From positions 124,001-188,000 of the forward strand of contig JBEWZL010000064.1 of assembly GCA_045837725.1 (NCBI GenBank): DNA of 64,000 nucleotides. Direction: 5' to 3'. Below the pieces are notes generated by a model, which saw only the letters and a list, made by a program, of their open reading frames with translations, did not search any database and was not told where the DNA came from. Position 1 is the first letter of the stretch. Each line of letters starts with the position of its first letter. Made by a program: the position numbers and the translations under genes. Of the stretch, positions 25,996 through 36,389 are shown piece by piece. This DNA is from Vermamoeba vermiformis (lineage: Eukaryota; Tubulinea; Echinamoebida).

Positions 25996-26366
25996 TGTTA
26001 GTGGTAGTTGTGGTCTTGCTTGGCTAATTGAGACATAATCCGGTTTTCTGAAGTTGTTTTTTCTCTTTCCACGTGTCGTGAAATTTCCGTAATTTCAAAC
26101 AGGCCCGATTCAATCTAAACCATTGAGAGACTTAGTTCAACAACAATAGTACTATTTGCTAAGGTATTTATTTAAAAGCACTAGTGCTAGTGCTAGTGCA
26201 GTGACGTTTCGCTCAATAACCGTAAATCTTTAACTGCTGCACGGTGCAATACAACACAGCTCTGTGCTGCATATTAATATTAATATTAAATTAAATTGAG
26301 CGCGAAGTAAATCAATTGACGTATTGCTGAGTGTATGTCAAATTAGGTGCCGATCCTGTTCCCATC
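25996..26366. promoter_or_regulatory. Divergent promoter region CIAPIN1/GST with a CTAGTG repeat
   Basis: A 371-base gap between two start codons. It contains a short tandem repeat, CTAGTG three times at about 26184-26201, and an AT stretch of TAATAT units near 26275-26290. No RNA gene or coding exon is recognised. Confidence 0.4.
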
Positions 26367-27276
26367 ATGTCGCAGCCCATCAAAATATACGGAGATGTTA
26401 TGTCGCAGCCTACACGTGCTGTATGGTGGTTTTGCAAGCTCAACAACTTGCCGCATCAGTTCGTGTCCGTACGAATTGCGAAACTAGAGCAGCGCTCAAA
26501 GGAGTACCTAGCTGTGTAAGTACTGCGTTATATTATTATTGCGCATTAACAATATTGCTAGCAATCCTATTGGACAAGTTCCTGCAATCGACGACAACGG
26601 ATTTGTTGTGCGCGAAAGGTACGGTGGTACATACAAAGGGCTATATTGAACTGATCATCGCCACACTAGCCACACTATTCTGCGCTATTTAAAGGACAAG
26701 TACAAGTGCGCAGATCATTGGTACCCCGCAGATCTGCAACAGCGCGCCAGAGTGGACGAGTACCTGGACTGGCACCACTCGAACACGCGCTACGGAGCAG
26801 CAGGCACCTTCAGACAGAAGTGGCTCTTCCCTGCAGTGGTACGACGCACTAGTCTCTTTGCACATACTCACCTAGCCTGCTAGTTCAACTTGCCCGTGAA
26901 TGACGAGTTGTTGAAGAGCTCGGAGAAGGCAGTAAGTGCAGTATATGATGCCTGGCCTAGTGTCACTCACACCACGCACAGCTGCACCACGCGCTCAAGA
27001 CACTCAACAACCACTTCTTGGCGCGCACAGAGTACATCAACTGCGCGCAGGTCTCGATTGCGGATCTAGCGGCGTACTGCGAGCTGACACAGAACCGCAT
27101 TATTGGTCTAGACCTCACCAAGTACCCCAATGTCGCTGCGTGGATGCAACGTGTGGAACAGGTGCGTCGTGTGTGCGCGGTGCTGGTGACTGACTGACGT
27201 GTTGTAGCTGCCACATCTGAAGGAAGTGAATGAAGTGTTGGACAAAGTTGTTGCTAAGAACAAAGCCAAGCTGTAA
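26367..27276 (+). CDS. Theta-like glutathione S-transferase
   Basis: Cytosolic GST conjugating glutathione to electrophiles. The start at 26367 (MSQPIKIYGDVMSQPTRAVW) gives the theta-class SQPxRA active-site motif, with Ser as the expected catalytic residue. The thioredoxin-like domain continues through NPIGQVPAIDDNGF and ESHTILRYLKDKY, with cis-Pro in GQVPAI. The all-helical C-terminal domain contains RVDEYLDWHHSNTR, typical of theta and the related plant classes, and ISIADL-like INCAQVSIADLAAYCE. It ends VVAKNKAKL. Six exons with short introns, for example 26516-26561. About 220 residues, normal for the family. Confidence 0.9.
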
Positions 27277-27446
27277 TTATATAGTCCCCGTCACTAGTCG
27301 AGCTCATTGGTTCGAATTACTCGCGCGATTCTGTTCCCTCACTGCTGGTTGTATTAATAAAATTCGCACCTCAGAGCTGGAGTAATTAACACTTTATCAG
27401 TGTCCAATAATGTATACAAATATCAGCAATATTATCCACTAACATA

Positions 27447-27756
27447 TTATTTGTATAATACGCTGCGTGTATTGAGATTAACGTTGGCATAAGTTCGATC
27501 ATCCTGCGCGGCTTCTTGTGTTTTCTTTTCCAAATAGTTATAGCGGAAAAATGCCTTCTCTTTTTGATTCTGTGTGCAAATAATATTACAAATAATATTT
27601 TTAAAAATAAGGGACGCAAAAAATGTCAGATCCACCTACCGAGCCAGTCGTGAGCTTAGAAACAAGGCTGAAACCAACCAAAGTGCCGGCAAAAATGAGA
27701 GTTGTAGTAGCCAAGCTAACGCGAGGGAATCCCTTGAATAAATTCTCGGTTGACAT
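27447..27756 (-). CDS. Single-span membrane microprotein, 79 residues
   Basis: Two exons (27756-27640 and 27569-27447) joined by a GTAGGT...CACACAG intron in phase 0. The product starts MSTENLFKGFPRVS, has one hydrophobic span (LATTTLIFAGTLVGFSLVSK), and a polar tail (RYNYLEKKTQEAAQDDRTY) ending VLYK. Size and layout resemble small mitochondrial inner-membrane or respiratory-complex accessory proteins, but no family was recognised. A longer upstream in-frame extension exists but looks non-coding. It converges on the GST gene with 170 bases between stops. Confidence 0.5.
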
Positions 27757-27913
27757 TGTTGTTGTGTCTAATAGATGCAAAATAAAATAAAGTCCCAGTG
27801 TGCGCAGTAACTCGAGAACTCCCAACGTCCGTCGCATAATAAATTCGCAGGGTTTATAGTATGGATTATTTACAGGTGAAATAATGCAAAACTGAGACAC
27901 AAAGAGCCCTTAA

Positions 27914-30251
27914 TTATTCAAGGGGATTCGCATCTCGTTCTTGATGTGTTCTACGGTGGTGATGGCTCTCGTGCGAGTCACTGTGGCGACGAGATCTACC
28001 ATCATGATGACTGTGTGAACGAGGGTATCTATCTCTGCTGCCGTAGCCTCCACTACGCGAAGAACTGCGCGATCTGAACTCAGTACGACGAGGACCGCGC
28101 GGATCTCTAGAGCGAGAGGAGTGCTCGTGTGCAGGAGATGTAAATTGGTGCAACTGTACGGGCACTGGTTGATCGCTCTCTTTGAGCACGTTAGAGAGAC
28201 TCTTCAACAGTCCTCGATCAGCGTCCAAATCCACAAACGACAGTGCATCGCCAGTACGACCAGCGCGACCAGTGCGACCAACGCGATGAATGTACGCTTC
28301 AATCTCGGTCGGGAGGTCGTAGTTAATCACGTGAGAGACGTCTTTGACATCGAGTCCACGACTAGCCACATCCGTTGCGATCAACACGCGCAAGTGTCCT
28401 GATTTGAAGCGCATAACAGTGCTGTCTCTGATGCGCTGCGAGAGATCTCCGTGCACAGGCGCAGCATCGACACTACAGAGACATTAGAATTGCCACAGAG
28501 CTGTGACACGTGTCACTTACCCGACTTCCATGAGCTTGTCAGCGAGCAGTTCAGTCATGCGCTTGGTGGCCACAAATATCAACACCTTGCCTTGCTTGTA
28601 GTCCTCGGTCTGCAGCACTTGTTGCAGTCTGTCTAGCGTGTGAGTCCCAGTCATGCGGCACATGTATTCAGCACTTACTTGGCACTCTTCTCGCGGCCAG
28701 TCAAGAACTCAAACTGTTGACGCACACGCTTGTTGGCACTCAGCTGCAGCGAGCCAATGTTGATGCGCACTGGGTCTGTCATGTACTCGCGCGCTAGTGC
28801 TCGCACATTCATGGGCCAAGTGGCTGAGAACATCACTGTCTGACGATCCGGTCGCAACTGCTCGATGATCTGCAGCAAGTGTTAGTGATATTGTTAGTGA
28901 TATTGTTAGTGATATTGGCAGTGGTAGTGTTATATTCTGTTGGAAAACGACACGCGTCACAGTCTCAGATCCGGTGTCGCTCGTTACAGAAATGATGCAC
29001 GAGGCTACTTACACTCTTGATTTGAGGTTCAAAGCCCATGTCCAGCATGCGATCAGCCTCATCTGCACCAATGTCAATGCTGGAACACGTACGAGAGAAT
29101 CAGTTGCACTTACCCAGCACCAAGAAGCTGACGTTATTCGTGTTAACGAGGCCAAATTCCAAGAAATCAATCAATCGGCCGGGCGTGGCGACAATCAAGT
29201 GCGGCACTGCGAAACAGTCAGCTATGACATTGCATGACATAATAGTAAATCATACCTCGTGTGAGCTGACTGATTTGACTGGCTCTGTTTGAATCTCCTC
29301 CAAACACACACGCAATCTTAGCTCCGAATTCCTAATTAGGCAAGTGCTGGTCAGTACTGGTCACGTGTCACCTTATTACGACGTACCTTGCAGAATGGAG
29401 CAGCTTCAGCAGCAACTTGCTGTGCGAGTTCACGAGTGGGACAGAGCACGAGAGCGAGGGGACCAGAGTTGTTCTTGAACGAGCTCTGTTGCGAGGCGTG
29501 GGTCAGTGCTGGCAAGATGAAGCCGAGTGTCTTGCCCGAGCCAGTCTCAGCACAGGCCACCATATCGCGTCCCGATAGTGCGAGGGGCCATGCTTGCGAT
29601 TGAATGGTGCTCGGTGTCGCGTACTTGCCCTCCAACAGACGAATCACGCCCGCTGTCAAACTGTCAGTCAGCTGTCCTGCCGGCATTGTACGCTCCTCGT
29701 ACTTACGTGTGAATGGTGCGGCGCTGAAGCTCAAAATCGGCTTGGGACATCGTTCACCAAATATAGTAATGTTGTGCTCTTGACGCCACGCCTCCACTTG
29801 CTGATCTTGCAAGTTCTTGGTGCTGTCGTGCTCTTGATTGAAGTCTTTCTTCAACGTAATCAAGTCCTCGGGCTTCCATACCTTCGGTTCCAATGGTGTT
29901 CTGCCTTCTTTAAGCGATTTCCAGTCATGTCTTGGTTCTTGCTCTCGGTCGGAAAACCTTGATCTCTCGCGTGGACGATCGAAACTGGATCTGCTGCCGC
30001 CGCGACGCTTTGGGCGTCCTTCAAAATAAGATGCACTAGCCGAAAATAACAAGGGTGATTTTGCTATTTTAAATAACTGTGGAAATTAAATGTTAGTGAT
30101 CAGATCGCACGATCGAGGTGAACTTGTTATTGATTTATTATTAAAATCGGGCGTAAAATCATATAGTACATACACTAGTAGATGCAGTGGTTCGCTGCAG
30201 CAGTTTTTGAGAAAAAGAACCGACAGATCGCGAGATGAGCCTTGAAAACAT
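27914..30251 (-). CDS. DBP2/DDX5-like DEAD-box RNA helicase with an N-terminal mitochondrial-type leader
   Basis: ATP-dependent RNA helicase. Core motifs: Q motif context [17 protein letters not shown], Walker [41 protein letters not shown], and [16 protein letters not shown]. The C-terminal tail is Arg-Gly-Ser and His rich. The coding start is not obvious in the large exon: no ATG lies upstream in that exon. A separate first exon (30251-30174) supplies [20 protein letters not shown], joined in phase 0 by a GTATGT...TTTCCACAG intron with a CTAAC branch-site-like sequence to an exon starting at 30076 ([20 protein letters not shown]). The leader is Arg/Ser rich, lacks acidic residues and looks like a mitochondrial presequence. 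Targeting is inference; the helicase call is firm. Confidence 0.85.
28881..28916. repeat. Tandem repeat, 12-base unit x3
   Basis: Three exact copies of GTTAGTGATATT inside an intron of the DEAD-box helicase gene. The unit continues in degenerate form for about 20 bases. Probably a simple minisatellite. Confidence 0.85.
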
Positions 30252-30498
30252 AGCTAGTTGAAAATGTAAGTTGATCTGTGGAACTTAATGTTGGTGATCA
30301 AGGACAAATAAGAAATAATAATAAAACAACCCGAGTTTTTTTTTTCGTTACGGCTGAACTCAAACAGTGACTTAATTGACCCAACAGACCTAGCGTGACT
30401 TAATCGGTCAAATTTCGTTTTCGGTGACGCGTAATATTTTAATTACTCCGTAGAAACAGACTTCAACACAAGTTTGTTTTTATTGTATTATATTAACC

Positions 30499-31437
30499 AT
30501 GTTTATATTCGACTGGTTTTGGAATGTCCTTAGTTCCTTAGGTAAAACTTTTTGTTTTTTTGTTTGGCTTAAATCTGCTTTGCTTGACAGTCTTTATGCT
30601 AATGTCTAATTAATCCTTAGGACTCTACCGAAAAAATGCTAAGATTGTATTCCTTGGTCTGGACAATGCCGGCAAGACAACCCTTCTTCACATGTTAAGA
30701 GATGACCGCTTAGCTGTTCATATCCCAACACAAAAACCAAGTAATATTTATTTATATTTTATATTCATTTTTATTAGCGTAAAGCACGCAAATTGTACAT
30801 TTAGAAATGAAATTATAATTTATTTGAATTATTAATATTTTAGTTTCACCCAACATTACTCACACAAATTACAGCGATGGAAGAATTGACTATGGGCAGT
30901 GTCAAGTTCAGAGCCTATGATTTGGGTGGTCATCAAATTGGTAAGTGAGGTGTTGCAGTCCCCTAGTGAATGTCACTCACCGTCCCCAGCGCGCAAGGTC
31001 TGGTCGCAATACTACGCAGAGGTCGACGCTGTTGTGTTCTTAGTCGACACCACTGATCACGAGCGATTCAAAGAGAGCAAGGCTGAACTCGATGTATGTA
31101 TTGCCGTGGCTGACACGTCGCACTCACTCACCGCGTTGCACAGGCACTGCTCAAGACTGAAGAGCTCGCTGACGTGCCATTTGTCGTGTTGGGCAACAAG
31201 ATAGATCTGCCCACTGCTGTCTCGGAGGACGAGCTGCGTGAGCTGTATGGTCTGCGTCAGACTTACGGCAAGCAAGTCAGTGGCAACAAGAATGCCAAGC
31301 AGCCCATTGAAGTGTTCATGTGCTCTGTGGTGCGACGACAGGGTTACAAAGAGGGTACGTAGCAGATCTGCCTCGCTGCTTGTGTACTGACCAAAGCGTT
31401 CTATTTAGCATTCCAATGGTTGTCTCAATTCCTTTAA
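30499..31437 (+). CDS. SAR1: SAR1 small GTPase (COPII coat)
   Basis: GTPase that starts COPII vesicle budding at the ER. Starts [17 protein letters not shown], the amphipathic N-terminal helix of SAR1 without the Arf myristoylation Gly. Motifs: P loop [11 protein letters not shown], switch I THR-containing HIPTQKPTMEEL, DLGGH, and NKID. The end, FQWLSQFL, is typical. Five introns, including one splitting the codon before TMEEL with an acceptor just after AATTACAG. About 190 residues, full length. It shares a 247-base divergent promoter with the DEAD-box helicase. Confidence 0.95.
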
Positions 31438-31841
31438 GATAACGCAGAGAGCTCATGATCATATGTGTTATTAATCTTGTAGTTAGTAAGGTGGATGCAT
31501 CCGGTTTTTAAAAATAAAATTGTTTAAAGGTACTTTCTCTCCGCGTGAATTAATTTTATGATATTGTTATTATTCTAATGCGATGTTGATATTTAGAGGA
31601 GCAAGCACGCGCGAATGAAAAATGTGAACTGGACAAACTTGCGGTAATTTTCAAGCGACAAATTTGTCGATTTTCATCGAATCAAACTTTCAGACCCCAA
31701 CCAAACTGCGATTATTCTGAGTTCTGTGCGCATTAGATAACACACGAGGCGTTTGCCGTTATTAATACGCAGAACTAATTCCTCCAATACGTTCATCCAA
31801 AGGCTTCCTTCAACGGACTTCACTTTACCCCAATACTCGCA
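31438..31841. other. Intergenic region between SAR1 and LYS1
   Basis: A 404-base AT-rich spacer. An AATAAA signal at about 31514-31519 fits the SAR1 polyadenylation site. The remainder must hold the LYS1 promoter. No RNA gene or further exon is seen. Confidence 0.4.
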
Positions 31842-33030
31842 ATGACTGACGCATCAAATCAAGCTGCTTCGCCATTATACCACTTCTGGTTGCGTGCTGA
31901 AGTGAAGCCAAAGGAGTACCGCACTCCCCTGTTGCCCTATCAAGCCAAACAGCTCTTGGATCTTGGTCACTCGATCACGGTTGAGAAGTCTGTGGATAGA
32001 TGTGTTGAAGACAGTGAATATGAAGCAGTTGGTTGCACGATGGTACCGCCTAACAGCTGGAGTTCTGCCCCCGAAGACGCGATCATCTTGGGTTTGAAAG
32101 AACTTCCTGAAAACAACGACCCTATTCCCAAGAAACACGTCTACTTTGCACACTGCTACAAGAACCAAGCAGGTAAATACAAGATTATATGATTTATTTT
32201 TTTGTCGATAAAAAACAACCGATCTGGTTACTAAACAATTCCCTTTAGGCTGGCGCGAACTGCTCAACAGATTTGTGGAGGGTCAAGGCACTTTGTGGGA
32301 CCTCGAGTTCTTAAATGACGCTAACGGTCGTCGAGTTGCAGCTTTTGGTGCCAGCGCGGGATTCGTTGGTATGGCTTTGGGTTTGCTGGCCTGGGCAAAC
32401 AAACAAACTGCCGCATCAGTGGAGTCAACTCAACCACTCTCTGCTTTTGAGAGACCTTACGATCGCGCTGCATTGATCAACGAAGTCAAAACTGCTTTGG
32501 ATCGTGCTGGTCGAGTTCCGCGCGTGATTGTGATTGGTGCATTGGGCCGATGTGGATTCGGCTGCAATCAATTCGCTGAAGCAGTAGGCGTCGAGGTTAC
32601 TAAATGGGATTTGGAAGAGACCAAGCGAGGTGGTCCCTTCGAAGAGATTTTGGATCACGACATTTTCATCAACTGCATCTACTTGATGAAGCCCATTCCA
32701 CCTTTCCTCACCAAGCAAATGATTGAACAAAGTACTACGCGCAAATTGAGCGTGGTGGTTGACGTCAGTTGCGATGCTAGCAATCCACACAACCCAGTGC
32801 CCATCTATCAGGGCTGCACCACATTCCTTGATCCGACTCAACGTATTGTCGGTGGCAATATGCCAGTCGATGTCATTGCCATTGATCACTTGCCCTCATT
32901 GGTACCCTTCGAGAGCAGCAAGGAGTTTGCTGAACAACTTTTCCCCCATCTGCTCAAGTTCAATCAAACTGATGTGTGGAGCCGCGCCCTCGATCTCTTC
33001 CACACTAAAGTGGCATCAGTGCGACTCTAG
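31842..33030 (+). CDS. LYS1: Saccharopine dehydrogenase (NAD+, L-lysine-forming), Lys1 type
   Basis: Catalyses the reversible last step of alpha-aminoadipate lysine synthesis, saccharopine to lysine plus 2-oxoglutarate. Two exons with one intron (about 32173-32248). Motifs matching fungal Lys1: ILGLKELPE with the catalytic Lys, FAHCYKNQAGW with the catalytic His, GTLWDLEFLND, GRRVAAFG, the nucleotide-binding loop VIGALGRCGFG, FINCIYLMKPIPPF, VVDVSCDASNPHNP and AIDHLPSLVP. About 370 residues, full length. The C-terminus is SVRL; yeast Lys1 ends in the peroxisomal signal SRL, so VRL would be a non-canonical variant. A stand-alone enzyme differs from the animal bifunctional AASS. Confidence 0.93.
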
Positions 33031-33048
33031 ACTGTCATTACAAGCACT

Positions 33049-33599
33049 TTGTATATGAATAGGCAGTTCAGTTTTGCCGAGAGAACTGCCAGCGAATGTG
33101 TGCAGCAAACTAACAATGTAAATTTGCTTCAAATAAACTGTAAATCTCCAATCATCATATATATACTCAACTCTTTTGTCGATCACGCTGCCCCTCAACC
33201 AAGTCAGGTAAGTCTTTGCATATTCTATTACGCAACTCAATCAGCCTCTAACACTTTGTTTCTTCTCAGGTGTGGTCGTTCGGTATTCTCATGTTCAAGG
33301 TGCTTGCACAACAAGAACCTCACATGAAGATCCAATCGAAGTTGGCGCAAGATCAAGACGAAGGCTCACACCTCACCTCCCATCGTCATTGGAGTGACTT
33401 CACATCGATCATGAATCAGTGTTGTGTATTTGATACGAATCGTCCGAGTATCGAGCAAGTCCTTCAAAAATCTGCTCGAGCAGGACAACAATTCATTCGC
33501 ACAGCGAATAGCTATTTATTTAAAAAGAAGAAAACTAACAACGTAGTGAACGTAGTTATTGCGGCGGGGGTACTGGGACATTTGTGGGAAGAGAAGTAG
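33049..33599 (+). pseudogene. Protein kinase C-lobe fragment (subdomains IX-XI)
   Basis: After an intron (33209-33269) an exon reads VWSFGILMFKVLAQQEPH, then WSDFTSIMNQCCVFDTNRPS and IEQVLQKS. These match subdomain IX and the conserved Arg of subdomain XI of tyrosine kinase-like kinases. No ATP-binding lobe, HRD or DFG precedes it; the upstream exon (MYMNRQFSFAERTAS from 33049) is unrelated and starts 18 bases after the LYS1 stop. I read this as a remnant or decayed kinase copy, though an expressed fusion with unusual splicing cannot be excluded. Its stop overlaps the convergent secreted-protein gene by 44 bases. Confidence 0.55.
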
Positions 33600-34470
33600 C
33601 TCCCGTACTCGCAGCGCTGTTAGCAGTGAGTGCATCCACATCGCAAGGGCACTGAGAGTAATAGTTCGTACCCGGGTAGTAGTAAAGGATGAGTTGAATG
33701 TTGGCAGGGAAGATGAATTCTAATTGCGGACCCGAGTTCCACGCCAGTACGCTGCGGAATGGTTGTGAATACATGTAATTGCCACCAGTGTCACCACGAC
33801 TCCTCACAGTGCAACTATTGTTCTTGAAAGTGCGGAAGTCATCGAATTGTCTTTTGTAGAAAGGCTTTCTGTTCGAATAAAAGTCCGCCCTTTCGGTCGT
33901 AAAAGTGAATTCGCTCTCGTAAGTGCCATTGGTGTAGGTGCCTGATACAAAGATTAAGATGAGTGTTGCTCAATATAAGACACATCATTATCCTTCCTTA
34001 CCTAGAATAAAGAGGGGTACCAAAGTAGCATGTTGGACGGCTACCGAGTCAACAAAGATCAACTGGTAGTCTACGTGTTGTCGACCGTAAACACTGTACG
34101 ACGCTCCTCCATTGCAGTCATCGGTCAACGTGCCGGAAAGAATTGCCCATGCATCATTTAAAGTAGCAATGGCTGTGTTTGAAAGTTGGTACTACACGAC
34201 GACCAGCAAACACAACTTACCCCGAATACTTTGATACGAGAGGAGATTCAGCTGAAAGGTGACGCACCCTGATGTGTCAGTGAGGACTAAAGGTTGGTTT
34301 TCCGGGATGTTCAGACGAGCTCCGTGTTCGAGGGCTATTCGCCAAGGAATAGTTTGGTTGAACAGAGGATTCGATGGGCTTGTGCACTGCTCGTTATTAA
34401 CCTCTTGGTTCGCAAAGCACTGTTGACACACAACAATAATGAGGAACAAAAATATTTGCAAGGGAGTCAT
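33556..34470 (-). CDS. Secreted protein with signal peptide, family unknown
   Basis: Three exons. The start at 34470 (MTPLQIFLFLIIVVCQQCFA) is a clear signal peptide; another in-frame ATG lies 24 bases upstream. The mature part has several NxS/T sites and Cys residues (EQCTSPSNPLFNQT, TDDCNGGASY, KNNSCTVRSR) and beta-rich aromatic segments such as YYYPGTNYYSQCPC. It ends in a Ser/Thr/Pro tail (TSLPTNVPVPPPQ) without a membrane span. About 265 residues. The fold and function are not recognised. It is divergent from EED. Confidence 0.65.
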
Positions 34471-34903
34471 GGTTGTGGATTCGTCTTGCAACAATAATTG
34501 ACGACTTGCTCAGAGCAGTATCCTTTAAAGGATGCTAAAAATTCACTAAATATCATTGTATTATTTGTTAGTAAGGGTCACGAGCAGATTTCTCGGGTAA
34601 GTTAAGTTGTTAAAACAACCACTGCGTAATATAGCAATAAATATCAAAACAGGTTTTATCGTACCCATTTAGAATAATAAAATTACCTCGGAAAATAGTA
34701 GCATCACCAAAATGAATTTCCAATTCGATCTACCTTGCTTATTAAAAAGCTGGGACTACATAAACGCTGCTCGTTTTGTTAATTTTAATAGTAACCTGTG
34801 CACAACAATTGTTTTGTGTCATTATGAAGCTCGGTATTGTTCAACTAGCAACGCTCGCCAAAATCAAACAACAACAAGCCACGGATCTATCAACAATGCA
34901 CAC
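34471..34903. promoter_or_regulatory. Divergent region secreted protein/EED, with a small upstream frame
   Basis: A 433-base gap. On the plus strand a 27-codon frame at 34824-34907 (MKLGIVQLATLAKIKQQQ) ends with TGA overlapping the EED ATG in the string ATGA. If the EED transcript starts upstream of 34824, this would be an upstream ORF. Otherwise AT-rich, with no recognised gene. Confidence 0.4.
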
Positions 34904-36291
34904 ATGACCACCCAATACAAACATTTAGCCACCATTGGTTACGATAGTACACCACACAAAAAGGATAGTGGAGCCCTTTACACCACAGCGACGTTCAACG
35001 TGCTCGATCCCAAATATTATTCTCTGCTCGCTGTGGTTGCAGGCAATAGGGTACAAATAACTCACTATAATATGATATGATCTAACATAGCGAAGGTGGG
35101 AATATACGCCGTTGAGGACGATAGTGTCACTCCTTTGGATGTGTTTGTTGACGAGGTGAGCTCATAACACGATGTTTTATCTGTTTAATGTTTCTAAAAT
35201 TAGCCTACTGAAAATTATTACACTTGTTGCTGGGCAGAGAACGAGCGCGGAGAGCCCTTGGTACTTGCAGGTGGTCAGAAGGGTCTGATCCGCGTCATCA
35301 ACTTGAGTACCAAGCAAGTGGAGCGAGTGAGTTCTAGTTCAATCGTGTAGTGCTGCAGTACTGACTCGCTATTGCAGACATTGGTCGGACACGGCGATGC
35401 AATCAACGACCTCGTCTGTCACCCGCGCAAGTAAGTGTCACGTGATTGTATCTCTAGCACGTGATTGTATCTCCAGCACGTGACTAACTATTCACGCAGC
35501 CGAGAGCTCGTCGTATCAGCTTCACGAGACGAGTCAGCGCGACTGTGGGACGTGGTGCGCGGGCGATGTGTGGCCATCTTTGCAGGGGCTGGTGGTCACA
35601 CGGAACAGGTGTTGACAGCTGACATTCACGTATCAGGAGAGCGACTCGTCACGGGGGGCGTGGACAACACACTCAAGATCTGGTCGCTGAACACCCCAGC
35701 CATTCAACAAGCCATCGCTGACGCGCGCACGTACGATGCAGCGAGCAGTGTGCCGTTCAAGAGTGTCATGGCGCACTTCCCGCGCTACTCGAGCAACAAG
35801 GTGCACTCGGACTACGTGGATTGCGTCAAGTGGTGGGGCGACTTGTTGCTGTCCAAGGCCCCGCACGAACTGCAAATGACGTGCTGGACACCGCCTGATC
35901 GCGACATCCTCGCAGCTGAAGATGCCATGGTGCCCCTCGTAGCTCTGGACTATCCAGCAGGGACGGTGTGGTTCATCAAATTCGCTCTCGATGACATGCA
36001 TCAGATGTGCGCGGCAGGCAATGATCGCGGTGAGATACACGTGTGGTGTCTGCACGAGTGGCTGCAGCACAAGCGAGAGGCGCGTGTGACGAGTGAGCGC
36101 GTGGACCATTTGAAGGGCCAGGTGCTGTCCTTGCCCGCGTCCAGTGACAGACGACGCACCGTGCGCACAGTGCACTTCAGTCATCGCGCCCGGTGCGTAG
36201 TGGTGTGCGTGCAGTGATTGTGTATTAACTGTGTGACAGGTATCTCGCAGCGGCAGTTGAGGGTGGCGTCGTGCATCTCTATCGGCGGTGA
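34904..36291 (+). CDS. EED: Polycomb protein EED (PRC2 WD40 subunit)
   Basis: Beta-propeller subunit of Polycomb repressive complex 2, which binds trimethyl-lysine and activates the H3K27 methyltransferase. Start at 34904 (MTTQYKHLATIGYD). EED hallmarks, in order: FNVLDPKYYSLLAVVAGNRV, ENYYTCCWAENERGEP, GGQKGLIRVINL, VGHGDAINDLVCHPRN, SASRDESARLWDV, GHTEQVLTADIHVSGERLV, GGVDNTLKIWSLN, HFPRYSSNKVHSDYVDCVKW, and IHVWCLHEW. The last exon ends VEGGVVHLYRR. Seven or so exons; one intron carries a 19-base tandem repeat. About 390 residues. The HSDYVDCVKW block is specific to EED/ESC rather than general WD40 proteins. Confidence 0.9.
35439..35484. repeat. 19-base tandem repeat containing CACGTG in an EED intron
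   Basis: Two near-identical units at 35439-35457 and 35458-35476, each CACGTGATTGTATCTC followed by TAG or CAG, then a third CACGTG at 35477. Local amplification of the CACGTG core common across the window. Confidence 0.8.
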
Positions 36292-36389
36292 AGGAGTTCT
36301 AGCGGATGTGTTTTTGTAAAATAAAGTTGTATTTCAGAGTGACAACAACAGATCAACCACCAATAATTATCACATACATCAATAACAAC

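Noticed and set aside
34712-34903. Longer EED N-terminus starting at 34712
   Set aside because: The in-frame extension is AT-rich with no similarity to EED; the ATG at 34904 is nearer to the conserved region. Kept open as a minor possibility.
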